Assembly (NCBI GenBank): GCA_003233545.1
Contig: QILZ01000144.1
Location: 1 to 30,689, forward strand
Origin: Spirochaetales bacterium
GTDB lineage: Bacteria; Spirochaetota; Spirochaetia; SZUA-6
Length of the DNA: 30,689 nt
Direction: 5' to 3'
Shown here piece by piece: positions 16,258-23,300 of this stretch. The translations under genes were made by a program, and so were the position numbers. Every line of letters begins with the position of its first letter. Within the stretch, counting starts at the first letter, position 1. Under the pieces are notes generated by a model. It was not told the DNA's origin. It was given only the letters and a program-made list of their open reading frames with translations, and did not search any database.

Positions 16258-17226
16258 GAACAGTCATCTATCCTTATAACATTATCTGCCTCTGCCGTTC
16301 GTTCGGGTACGATCCTTCTCCTGCCCACACTGGGAGAAATATTTACGGAGCGTTCGGGAATACTGAACCTCGGAATAGAAGGTATGATGGTCATTGGTGC
16401 ACTCTTCGGCTTTATAGCAGGCAATATAACTCAGAGCCCTTACCTGGGATTTCTTGTCGGAATGCTTGCCGGGGGCGCAGCTTCCATGATTCATGCTTTC
16501 ATATCGATAACTCTGCGGGGGAATCAGATAGTAAGCGGACTTGCACTTACTATCTTCGGCCTTGGAATAACAAACTTTTTCGGACAGGACTGGATTAACA
16601 AAAAATTTACCATTCCTGTTAATCCTGTTCCGATTCCCGGGCTTTCCAATATTCCCTTTATAGGACCGATTCTCTTTAATCAGGATTTCTTTGTATATTT
16701 TTCATATATACTGGTACTTCTGATGTGGTTTATACTCTTTAAAACAAAAATCGGCATTCACCTGCGGGCAGTCGGAGAAAATGCAAGAGCATCGGACGCC
16801 ATGGGCGTCAGGGTAAATGCAACCCGTTATTTCTGGACTTTTTTCGGGGGACTATTAGCAGGAGCGGGCGGTGCTTATCTAACCCTTGCATATGCTCCGT
16901 TCTGGCTGGATGGCATAACGGCAGGAAGGGGATGGATTGCAGTCGCGCTTGTCATCTTTGCTATGTGGAACCCTTTATATGCGATAATCGGCGCCTTTAT
17001 TTTCGGGGGAATAGACTCTCTTCAGTTCCAGCTTCAGGCTGCAGGGACAACGATTCCATCATCCCTGCTTAACATGCAGCCGTACCTTTTAACCCTTCTC
17101 GTGGTAATTGCAGCTACCATTATCGTCCGAACCAAACATATCGGCACACGAACTCGGCGTACCCTATGCGAGAGAAGAGAAGTAACCCGGGTAACAATAC
17201 CTCGACCAGTACTCTACCAATACTAA
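16252..17226 (+). CDS. Nucleoside-type ABC transporter permease 2, non-AUG start and frameshifted C-terminus (about 324 aa)
   Basis: The conserved N-terminus (LITLSASAVRSGTILLLPTLGEIFTERSGILNLGIEGMM) lies upstream of the first ATG (16384), so translation starts earlier, at ATA 16252 or ACG 16255, or by frameshift from permease 1. About eight membrane segments; coupling loop GIHLRAVGENARASDAMGVRVNATRYFWTFFGGLLAGAGG. The C-terminus is abnormal: after RTKHIGT the chain continues as TRRTLCERREV to a stop at 17224. In the +1 frame, 17150-17185 reads ELGVPYAREEK and stop, like the usual family end, so about one base was gained or two lost near 17147. A partial copy lies at 18371. Confidence 0.85.
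   Translation: MTEQSSILITLSASAVRSGTILLLPTLGEIFTERSGILNLGIEGMMVIGALFGFIAGNITQSPYLGFLVGMLAGGAASMIHAFISITLRGNQIVSGLALTIFGLGITNFFGQDWINKKFTIPVNPVPIPGLSNIPFIGPILFNQDFFVYFSYILVLLMWFILFKTKIGIHLRAVGENARASDAMGVRVNATRYFWTFFGGLLAGAGGAYLTLAYAPFWLDGITAGRGWIAVALVIFAMWNPLYAIIGAFIFGGIDSLQFQLQAAGTTIPSSLLNMQPYLLTLLVVIAATIIVRTKHIGTRTRRTLCERREVTRVTIPRPVLYQY
17150..17185 (+). other. Ancestral permease 2 C-terminus in the +1 frame
   Basis: Read from 17150 this gives ELGVPYAREEK followed by TAA at 17183-17185. The LGxPYxRE ending is typical of this permease family, whereas the actual frame reads through into unrelated sequence for 14 more residues. This supports a small indel just upstream, either a real mutation or a sequencing or assembly error. 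Confidence 0.6.
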
Positions 17227-17243
17227 TTAAGAAGTGATATAAT
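17215..17243 (+). promoter_or_regulatory. Possible promoter of the toxin-antitoxin pair
   Basis: A perfect TATAAT at 17238-17243 is preceded at 17 bp by only a weak TACCAA (17215-17220). It would give a leader of about 85 nt containing the inverted repeat at 17299-17320. Confidence 0.3.
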
Positions 17244-17298
17244 AGTGTTAACGAAAAAATAAGTGCCGGCATAATGCAAAGTAAGTGAGTTTAGTCAA

Positions 17299-17320
17299 TA
17301 TGTGTGCTTTAATACACATA
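17299..17320. promoter_or_regulatory. Inverted repeat before antitoxin gene, possible autoregulatory operator
   Basis: TATGTGT (17299-17305) and ACACATA (17314-17320) are perfect 7-bp inverted repeats with an 8-nt spacer, ending 2 nt before the Shine-Dalgarno AGGAGG (17323-17328). Antitoxins of this type usually repress their own operon through such sites. In RNA the same arms could form a hairpin next to the ribosome site. Confidence 0.4.
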
Positions 17321-17335
17321 GAAGGAGGTTTTATA

Positions 17336-17524
17336 ATGAGTAAAGTTAAAAATGAGGTGCAGTCACTTCTGGAGAAACTTCCGGATGATTGCACATTGGA
17401 AGATATCCAGTACCATTTATATGTCGTTGAAAAAATCCATCGAGGCATTGAACGGGCAGAAAAGGAAGGCGAGATATCGCAACAAGACGTGGAAAAACGG
17501 CTTAGTAAATGGAATACCGAGTAA
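17336..17524 (+). CDS. Antitoxin of a ParE-type toxin-antitoxin module (62 aa)
   Basis: A small acidic, mainly helical protein (MSKVKNEVQSLLEKLPDDC, EDIQYHLYVVEKIHRGIERA, EKEGEISQQDVEKRLSKW). The pattern LPDD-(T/S)-xEDIQYxLYVxEKI resembles a family of small antitoxins encoded just before ParE toxins, recalled rather than searched. The start is ATG 17336 with a perfect AGGAGG 7 nt upstream; an earlier ATG at 17285 extends the frame but has no ribosome site. The 3' end overlaps the toxin gene by 16 nt. It lies in the inserted stretch after the nucleoside permease, not in an ancestral operon. Confidence 0.8.
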   Translation: MSKVKNEVQSLLEKLPDDCTLEDIQYHLYVVEKIHRGIERAEKEGEISQQDVEKRLSKWNTE

Positions 17525-17817
17525 CCTGGTCACCCGAAGCGGTTAAAGATCTTGAATCGATCGCAGAATACATTAAAAGAAACTCCTCATTCTATGCTCG
17601 ATCTGTTGTCTCAAAGATTATTGAGTCATCGAGAAATATCAAAGAATTCCCCTTAATTGGAAGGGTTGTGCCCGAAATCGGCGATGAGAATATCCGAGAA
17701 CAGTTTATTTATAGCTATCGTCTTGTATATCGGATAAGTCAGCATAGAATCCTCGTCGTGGCTGTTATTCATGGCAAGCGTTTGTTGGAAAACATTGAGA
17801 AAAGGTTTGATGATTAA
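17509..17817 (+). CDS. ParE/RelE superfamily toxin (102 aa)
   Basis: A RelE/ParE-fold protein. The N-terminus YRVTWSPEAVKDLESIAEYIKRNS, the central IKEFPLIGRVVPEI, and the C-terminal strands REQFIYSYRLVYRIS and ILVVAVIHGKRLL are the classical ParE_toxin arrangement. ParE members poison DNA gyrase and RelE members cut mRNA on the ribosome; sequence alone favours ParE because the usual RelE C-terminal catalytic residues are not evident. It overlaps the antitoxin gene by 16 nt, antitoxin first, so they are co-translated. The frame is intact and full length. Confidence 0.88.
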   Translation: MEYRVTWSPEAVKDLESIAEYIKRNSSFYARSVVSKIIESSRNIKEFPLIGRVVPEIGDENIREQFIYSYRLVYRISQHRILVVAVIHGKRLLENIEKRFDD

Positions 17818-17869
17818 GTACATAACCTAAAGGATTGCGACAAGGTGAAAGGTCGATTTAATCCAATAT

Positions 17870-18061
17870 TCAAGAAGCTCTGAAGTGTAAATTGTTTTCT
17901 ATTTTAGTAGAAATAACATTACCTTTCAATATATCTTTCATAGCTTCAAGTGTTTCGGTTTTTAACATTTTAGTTCTGAAGACAGAAATATAATCCGAAC
18001 TAGTAATTTGGTTTCCTAAAAACTGTTCGCATGGTTCTGCAAAATATATTGGAGATATCAT
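17870..18061 (-). other. Unassigned short reading frame inside the insertion (63 codons)
   Basis: A minus-strand frame (MISPIYFAEPCEQFLGNQ, then MLKTETLEAMKDILKG) has a plausible composition for coding sequence but no Shine-Dalgarno and no family I recognise. It fills the gap between the toxin gene and the transposase-like fragment. It may be a relic of an unrelated gene carried by the inserted segment, or chance. Apart from it, 17818-18060 shows nothing I can name. Confidence 0.2.
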
Positions 18062-18077
18062 ATCAAATACTCTTGTA

Positions 18078-18335
18078 TGGCTTAAAAGACCTGAAGTAGG
18101 GGCACTGGTCTATAGTGGTAAAGGGCTGTGGCCTAAAAAAGAGGGAGTTCTTGAAGGCGAAGAGTTGCCATTTCATGTTTCTGATATTTCGAATAACCAG
18201 GAACTTAAATGGGAGACGATAATTTTAGCTGAAGGAGCAAAGGGTCCGATTATAGAATACGGAAACGGATTTCCGGAAAAAGCAGATCTCCTTTCCTGCT
18301 CTCTATCCCTTCCTAGTAATAATCCATTTACCTGA
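18078..18335 (+). mobile_element. Transposase-like fragment (IS701/DDE type), decayed
   Basis: The frame 18063-18335 reads VWLKRPEVGALVYSGKG, LWPKKEG, LPFHVSDISNNQELKWET and IILAEGAKGPIIEYG before a stop. The combination YSGKGxxPK followed by W-x-T-x-x-x-x-EGAKGPI matches my recollection of the central part of IS701-like DDE transposases. There is no start codon with a ribosome site, the flanks are missing and no terminal repeats are seen, so it is an inactive remnant. The assignment rests on motif memory, not a search. Confidence 0.45.
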
Positions 18336-18370
18336 TTCTTTAACGATACAATCATTCTCACATGCTACTT

Positions 18371-18542
18371 AAAATCGGTATTCACCTGCGGGCAGTCGGA
18401 GAAAATGCAAGGGCTGCAGGGACAACGATTCCGTCATCCCTGCTTAACATGCAGCCGTACCTTTTAACCCTTCTCGTGGTAATTGCAGCTACCATTATCG
18501 TCCGAACCAAACATATCGGCACACGCGAGAGAAGAGAAGTAA
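18371..18542 (+). pseudogene. Partial, internally deleted copy of the permease 2 3' end
   Basis: Positions 18371-18414 repeat 16747-16790, and 18415-18525 repeat 17040-17150, with only a few base differences (e.g. C16755 to T18379). A 249-bp in-frame stretch (83 codons) is missing at the junction, where GC is shared by both edges. A further 18 bp (17151-17168) is missing between CG repeats, after which 18526-18542 matches 17169-17185; similarity then fades. The copy keeps an open frame to 18586 but encodes only fragments of a membrane protein and cannot be functional alone. Confidence 0.9.
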
Positions 18543-18560
18543 GCAGCCTGAGAATACTAC

Positions 18561-18589
18561 TTGACAACGGCATCATTAACAGGTAACAT
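18561..18589 (+). promoter_or_regulatory. Strong sigma70-type promoter abutting the DhaL-DegV start
   Basis: TTGACA (18561-18566), a 17-bp spacer and TAACAT (18584-18589) form a near-consensus promoter. The expected start at about 18596 is only about 3 nt before ATG 18599, which also lacks a well-spaced Shine-Dalgarno (AGG is 1 nt away). The mRNA would be leaderless or nearly so. Confidence 0.55.
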
Positions 18590-18598
18590 CCGATAGGT

Positions 18599-20398
18599 AT
18601 GCATATTCGTTATTTAAACGGAAGAAGGTTGAAACATGCATTTATTATCGGGGCGCAAAAACTAATTTCCAATAAAAATTATCTGAACAGAATTAATGTA
18701 TTCCCTGTTGCCGACGGCGATACGGGCAGCAACATGGCGGCGACAATGCAGAGTATCGTCCGGAATTTTAAAGGGATAAGCTCCCAGCCGCTCCATACTA
18801 CAGCGCGAACCGCAGCAGATTCCGCTCTTACCGGTGCAAGGGGAAACAGCGGCGTAATTCTCGCTCAATTCTTATACGGCTTTTCAGAAGGGCTTAAGGA
18901 TAATATACGGGTTTCGACAAAGACATTCGGAACAGCGGTAAAAAATGCAGCGAGGCAGGCATATAAAGCACTTTCTCAGCCCAAAGAGGGAACCATTCTG
19001 ACAGTTTTAAAAGACTGGGCTGATGCGGTTAACAAAGCATCTTTAAAAACCGGGGATTTTAAACTCCTGATGGATGAAGCGTTAAAAGAGGCGAAACAAT
19101 CCCTGATGCAGACAAAAAACATTCTGCCGGAAATGAAAAAAGCCGGAGTTGTCGATGCGGGTGCATTGGGAATTATAAACATACTGGAAGGAATCTGTTA
19201 TTTCATTACACACGGTACAATCAAGGAAATCGGCAGCTATACCGCAGAAGATATACCTGATCAGTCATACGATCATCCTGCAGAATCAGAAGGTAAAATC
19301 ACATACAGATTCTGTACCGAAAGTATGGTAACAGGCGAAAATATAGACCAGCTTAAACTTCGAAAAGAATTGGAATCATACGGTGATTCGCTTATAGTCG
19401 CAGGATCGACTGAAAAAACGAAGGTGCACATACACACCGATTATCCCAGGCAGGTTCTGTCGATTATGCGGAAATACGGTTCTATGCTCAGTGAAAAAGT
19501 GGACGATATGGTTCTGCAGTATGAAATATCTCATTCTGCTCTTAAAAACTGCGCCCTGTTAGTAGACTCCACATGCGATCTTCCCGACCATGTCAGGTGC
19601 AGACTCGGGATAGAGAGGGTACCTGTTACACTGCGCTTTAACGATAAAACATGGCTGGATAAAGATGCACTTCTTTCAGCCGAATTTTACAGGTTGATGC
19701 AGAAATATCCGGATTCCGACCTCTCCACATCGCAGCCCGCACCCGGAGATTTTAAACGAAAGTTCGAATTTCTTTTAAGCAACCGGGAAAATGTTATCTA
19801 CCTCGGACTTTCTGAGGCTTTAAGCGGAACCATAAACTCCGCAAGAAGTTCAGCTTCGACATTAAATTTTGGAGACAGAATCACTATCATAAACTCACGT
19901 AATCTCTCCATAGCATATGCCCTGCTTGCAAGGCGGGCAGGAGAAGCGATAGCCGAAGGTGCAACGGCAGTGGAGGTTGCGGACCTTTTAAATGAACTTA
20001 TACCGAGAACAAGACTTTATGCTGCCGTTCCCACTCTTGACAATCTTATAAAAAGCGGGCGTGTAAGTAAAATGAAAGGGATTATTGCAAATCTTTTTAA
20101 CCTTAAACCCCTTATTACAATAGATTCGGAAGGGAATGCGGAAAAAACAGGAATCGTTTTCGGCAAAGCTGCCGGAAAAAAGAAAATCGTAAAGATCATG
20201 CAGAAAGAAATACCTGAAAAAAGCCCTGTCGATATTGCCATTGCCCACATAAATGCTCCGGAAAAGGCATTATGGCTTAAACGGAAAGTAGAAGAGAATT
20301 TTATTTTAGCAAGAGAATTGTTTATTACCGAAGTTTCTCCGGCACTTGCATTGCATGTAGGCATCGGGACTATTGCCGCCGCATTTATTATTCCATAG
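18599..20398 (+). CDS. Fusion of DhaL/FakA-type kinase and DegV/FakB fatty-acid-binding domain (599 aa)
   Basis: Residues 1-200 are a DhaL (DAK2) ATP-binding domain: NVFPVADGDTGSNM with D39, D41 and N45 for Mg-ATP, then LTGARGNSGVILAQF. Residues 235-310 match the middle domain of YloV/FakA (KVHIHTDYP, MVLQYE). Residues 318-599 are a DegV/FakB domain: LLVDSTCDLP, the ligand motif STSQPAPGDF (376-385), SEALSGTINSA and LIKSGRVSKMKG. In Firmicutes FakA phosphorylates a fatty acid held by a separate FakB, giving acyl-phosphate; here both are one chain. plsY, which uses acyl-phosphate, starts 22 nt later. Fatty acid as substrate is inferred. Confidence 0.9.
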   Translation: MHIRYLNGRRLKHAFIIGAQKLISNKNYLNRINVFPVADGDTGSNMAATMQSIVRNFKGISSQPLHTTARTAADSALTGARGNSGVILAQFLYGFSEGLKDNIRVSTKTFGTAVKNAARQAYKALSQPKEGTILTVLKDWADAVNKASLKTGDFKLLMDEALKEAKQSLMQTKNILPEMKKAGVVDAGALGIINILEGICYFITHGTIKEIGSYTAEDIPDQSYDHPAESEGKITYRFCTESMVTGENIDQLKLRKELESYGDSLIVAGSTEKTKVHIHTDYPRQVLSIMRKYGSMLSEKVDDMVLQYEISHSALKNCALLVDSTCDLPDHVRCRLGIERVPVTLRFNDKTWLDKDALLSAEFYRLMQKYPDSDLSTSQPAPGDFKRKFEFLLSNRENVIYLGLSEALSGTINSARSSASTLNFGDRITIINSRNLSIAYALLARRAGEAIAEGATAVEVADLLNELIPRTRLYAAVPTLDNLIKSGRVSKMKGIIANLFNLKPLITIDSEGNAEKTGIVFGKAAGKKKIVKIMQKEIPEKSPVDIAIAHINAPEKALWLKRKVEENFILARELFITEVSPALALHVGIGTIAAAFIIP

Positions 20399-20420
20399 AA
20401 ACCCTATAACAGGAGACTTC

Positions 20421-21074
20421 ATGCTGGTACTTATCCCTGTGATTCTGCTGAGTTATCTTGCCGGTTCTTTCCCCACAAGCATAGTTGTAGGAAAAATATT
20501 TTTTAAAAAGGATATACGGAAATTCGGATCGGGCAACGCCGGAGGCACCAATACTTTCCGTGTTTTCGGATGGAAAGCGGGAGTTACAGTTGCTCTTTTT
20601 GATGTGGGTAAGGGAGTGCTTGCAGCCCTGTTTATTGCAAGGATAGGCAGTAATATCCCCCTTCCCTATACCCTTGTTCAGCTTATTGCAGGAAGTTCCG
20701 CGGTAATCGGACATATCTGGACTGTTTTTGCAGAATTCCGGGGAGGAAAGGGAGTGGGAACCGCCGTAGGCATGCTCTCCGTACTTGCACCGGTGCCTCT
20801 ATGTATTGCAGTGCTTGTTTTTCTGCTGATTCTTATAACAACGGGAATTGTGTCCCTCGGCTCCATAGCCGGCGCTGTGGTCTTCCCTGCAAGCCTGCTT
20901 GTCCAGTATGCCGTTACAGGTGCCGTACATATAAGCCTTATTATTTTTTCCATTATACTCGGCAGCCTTATTATTTTTACCCACAGAAGCAACATCAGAA
21001 GACTTATCGATGGCACGGAAAACCGCTTCGACAATTTGATGATATTCCGTAAGAAAAAAGCAGGACAGCCGTAA
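20421..21074 (+). CDS. plsY: Acyl-phosphate:glycerol-3-phosphate acyltransferase PlsY (217 aa)
   Basis: A membrane enzyme that transfers an acyl group from acyl-phosphate to glycerol-3-phosphate, the first step of phospholipid synthesis in most bacteria. All three PlsY motifs are present: FGSGNAGGTNTFR, GHIWTVFAEFRGGKGVGT and THRSNIRRLIDGTENRF. There are about seven hydrophobic segments and the length is typical. The start is ATG 20421 (MLVLIPVILLSYLAGSFPTS) with CAGGAGA 6 nt upstream; an earlier in-frame ATG at 20373 lies inside the preceding gene and is unlikely. It directly follows the FakA-FakB fusion and is probably co-transcribed. Confidence 0.96.
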   Translation: MLVLIPVILLSYLAGSFPTSIVVGKIFFKKDIRKFGSGNAGGTNTFRVFGWKAGVTVALFDVGKGVLAALFIARIGSNIPLPYTLVQLIAGSSAVIGHIWTVFAEFRGGKGVGTAVGMLSVLAPVPLCIAVLVFLLILITTGIVSLGSIAGAVVFPASLLVQYAVTGAVHISLIIFSIILGSLIIFTHRSNIRRLIDGTENRFDNLMIFRKKKAGQP

Positions 21075-21103
21075 CCCTGCAAAGATAGAATTAGCCGCTT
21101 TAT

Positions 21104-22465
21104 TTACATAACAATCATAACCTGCAGATCACAAACATTCGTATTTGTCGGGCCTGTCTTTAATAATCTTTTAATCCCGTTAAAAAAATTATACGAGTTA
21201 TTATCTGCAAGGTAGCTATCCGGATCCAGTCCTGCTTTTTGTGCTTCTTTTAGAATTTCCAGCGAAGCAAAAGCACCGGCCGCATCCGTAGGACCGTCAT
21301 TCCCGTCCGTTCCCGCCGACAGGAAATAGATCGACGATGAGTCTTTTTGATTTATCGAAATACCCTTAAGAAAATGAAGTGCCATTTCCTGGTTCCGTCC
21401 GCCGCGTCCGCGGCCTTTAAGTACCACCGTCGTTTCTCCGCCTCCGATTATGCAGGCAGGTTTATCCGCCAAAAGATTATGCTTCTCTATATCCTGTCCT
21501 ATTCCAAGTAAAACGGCTGCCGCATCCTTAACATCGCCTGTAATGCGCGATGAAAGTATTGCAGTATTATACCCAAGATTACGGGCCTTCTCCGCTGCAG
21601 CAAGAAGCGCTGTTAAATTGGTACCTATAAGAATATTGCTGACATGATCAAAGACAGGGTCTCCGGGTTTTGGAGTTTCCGGGACACTGCCGGCTGCACC
21701 TTTACTCAGAACGTCGTACACTGCCTTCGGAATTTTATCTTTAAGTCCATACTTTTCGATTATATTAATTGTGTCCTTATAGGTAGTCTCGTCTCCTGCG
21801 GTCAGACCGGAAGCTATCGAATCGAGCCTGTCACCCACAACATCGGAGAGAATAAGATTTATCGAATCCGCAGGATACATCATCTCTGCCATTCTTCCGC
21901 CCTTTATGCCGGAGATATGTTTTCGTATACAGTTCATTTCATCGATGGATGCTCCGGATGCAAGCAGAAACTTGGTTGTCTTCTGTTTATCCTCAAGCTG
22001 TATCCGTACGGACCCGTACTCGAAAGGGTAACTTAACAGTGCAGAACCTCCGCCTGAAATAAGGTTAATAAAAAGAGTTTTCTCGTCCCCGTTTCTGCAG
22101 AGTTCTGCAATTAACTTTGCCGCTTCCACACTTGCCATGTTCGGTACAGGATGGCCCGCCTCTATTATTCTAATCTTTCTTAAGTTTTCCGTGTATCCTT
22201 TTTTAACGGAGATAAGACCGCCGGAAATTCTGTCTTCCATAAGATTTTCCAGCGCCATTGCCATTTTTGCCGTCGCCTTACCGGTTCCCAGAACGACAAT
22301 GGAATCGTACTTTTCCAGATCGGTCTCTTTCTCCGCACTCTCCGTTTTTACTATAAGCCTGTTCTTTACTAAAAAAATATGGCCGGCAAGCATCAGGGCA
22401 GGATCTACCCTTTTTACACCTGCCCGAAAGATCAGTTCAAGTTCACCATATACATCTTTTTTCAT
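21104..22465 (-). CDS. Glycerate 2-kinase, MOFRL/GckA family (453 aa)
   Basis: It phosphorylates glycerate to 2-phosphoglycerate in the cytoplasm, feeding serine or hydroxypyruvate breakdown into glycolysis. Motifs: VVLGTGKATAKMA, IEAGHPVPNMAS, NLISGGGSALL, CIRKHISGIKGGRMAE, LILSDVVGDRLDSIASG, and the C-terminal MOFRL domain GGGETTVVLKGRGRGGRNQE with LSAGTDGNDGPTDAAGAF. ATG 22465 has GGGAGG 6 nt upstream; a TTG 21 nt earlier lies ahead of that site and is rejected. The gene is convergent with plsY and divergent from a membrane-protein gene, with a palindrome just upstream. No transporter or tartronate gene is adjacent. Confidence 0.93.
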   Translation of the reverse strand: MKKDVYGELELIFRAGVKRVDPALMLAGHIFLVKNRLIVKTESAEKETDLEKYDSIVVLGTGKATAKMAMALENLMEDRISGGLISVKKGYTENLRKIRIIEAGHPVPNMASVEAAKLIAELCRNGDEKTLFINLISGGGSALLSYPFEYGSVRIQLEDKQKTTKFLLASGASIDEMNCIRKHISGIKGGRMAEMMYPADSINLILSDVVGDRLDSIASGLTAGDETTYKDTINIIEKYGLKDKIPKAVYDVLSKGAAGSVPETPKPGDPVFDHVSNILIGTNLTALLAAAEKARNLGYNTAILSSRITGDVKDAAAVLLGIGQDIEKHNLLADKPACIIGGGETTVVLKGRGRGGRNQEMALHFLKGISINQKDSSSIYFLSAGTDGNDGPTDAAGAFASLEILKEAQKAGLDPDSYLADNNSYNFFNGIKRLLKTGPTNTNVCDLQVMIVM

Positions 22466-22476
22466 ACGGATCCTCC

Positions 22477-22494
22477 CTGTATACAATTATACAG
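22477..22494. promoter_or_regulatory. Palindromic operator candidate upstream of glycerate kinase
   Basis: CTGTATA-CAAT-TATACAG is a perfect 7-bp inverted repeat with a 4-nt centre. It overlaps a minus-strand TATAAT and ends just before the Shine-Dalgarno. The half-site TTGTATACA resembles operators of GntR-family regulators of organic-acid use. No regulator gene is in the window. Confidence 0.45.
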
Positions 22495-22613
22495 TAATTT
22501 ATTTAAAAATAAGTATCGTATATACACTTTCGGAAATTTTTTTTCGAACCTGCTTTTCAAAAATTACAAACATGTGTACATTGATATATAGCAATTGCAT
22601 TCACGGGAAAAAA

Positions 22614-23300
22614 ATGAGAGCAGACAAAGGTATTCCAATATGCAATAAAAGGACAGACACGCTGTTTCTTCTGCTAGTCGTGGTTAATATTGTATCGATG
22701 GCTGCCGGTATGCTTCTTTACGGTGAACCTTTTAATTTCTGGAAGGATGCGATCAGTTATCTCGGAGCTACTAAAACCGTTAACGGATATCCCAATTACA
22801 GATCTTTTTTTATATTTGCCCTCGGCATGGGTTTAAGCGGTTTTATTATGATGAAAATAGCCTTTATTTTTCATCGCAATTATAAGATAAATTATCATGG
22901 ATTAAAGAGAAACCTTGCCCTTTTTGCCGGAACCGGTTTTTTTGTTATTATTTTTCCGTGCAATATAAATAACAGCATCCATAGTGCAGGAGGAGCACTC
23001 CTTTTCGGCGACCTGTGGGGGTTGACTCTTCTTTTTCTTATCGAGGCCGGAAAACTGCCCGGCGCAGGTCATATAACGATCTATCACATTATACTGCACT
23101 CCACAGTGCTTGCCTATGCATTTAACTTTGTAATTCAATCGGGTATTTTACAGATAACACAGAAGTTTGCGGTATTCAGCCTTATTGTAATTCTAAAACT
23201 CACAACATCCCTTTACAGGCTTACGCCACAGTACGAAGATGAATTCGACGAAGAGGAAACAACCTCAGCCGGCCGGCTGGAAAACCAGTGCAATACCTAA
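22614..23300 (+). CDS. DUF998-like integral membrane protein (228 aa)
   Basis: Six predicted membrane segments: about residues 15-35, 65-90, 110-130, 135-155, 165-185 and 190-210. The motif FWKDAISYLGATKTVNGYPNYRSFFIFALGMGLSG, placed just after helix 1, resembles the SxLG...N.F pattern of DUF998 proteins, whose function is unknown. The C-terminal tail is very acidic (YEDEFDEEETTS). The frame is open for 477 nt upstream, but that stretch runs antisense to the glycerate kinase; ATG 22614, 7 nt after GGGA, is the likely start. Its stop overlaps that of the convergent gene by 4 nt. Confidence 0.7.
   Translation: MRADKGIPICNKRTDTLFLLLVVVNIVSMAAGMLLYGEPFNFWKDAISYLGATKTVNGYPNYRSFFIFALGMGLSGFIMMKIAFIFHRNYKINYHGLKRNLALFAGTGFFVIIFPCNINNSIHSAGGALLFGDLWGLTLLFLIEAGKLPGAGHITIYHIILHSTVLAYAFNFVIQSGILQITQKFAVFSLIVILKLTTSLYRLTPQYEDEFDEEETTSAGRLENQCNT

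Noticed and set aside
17186..17840. Integron cassette or attC site around the toxin-antitoxin pair
   Set aside because: Such modules are common in cassettes, but I found no matched GTTRRRY/RYYYAAC core pair flanking the genes and no integrase.
22137..22613. N-terminal extension of the DUF998-like protein
   Set aside because: The first 159 codons run antisense to the glycerate kinase 5' region and its promoter; the membrane protein is complete from ATG 22614.
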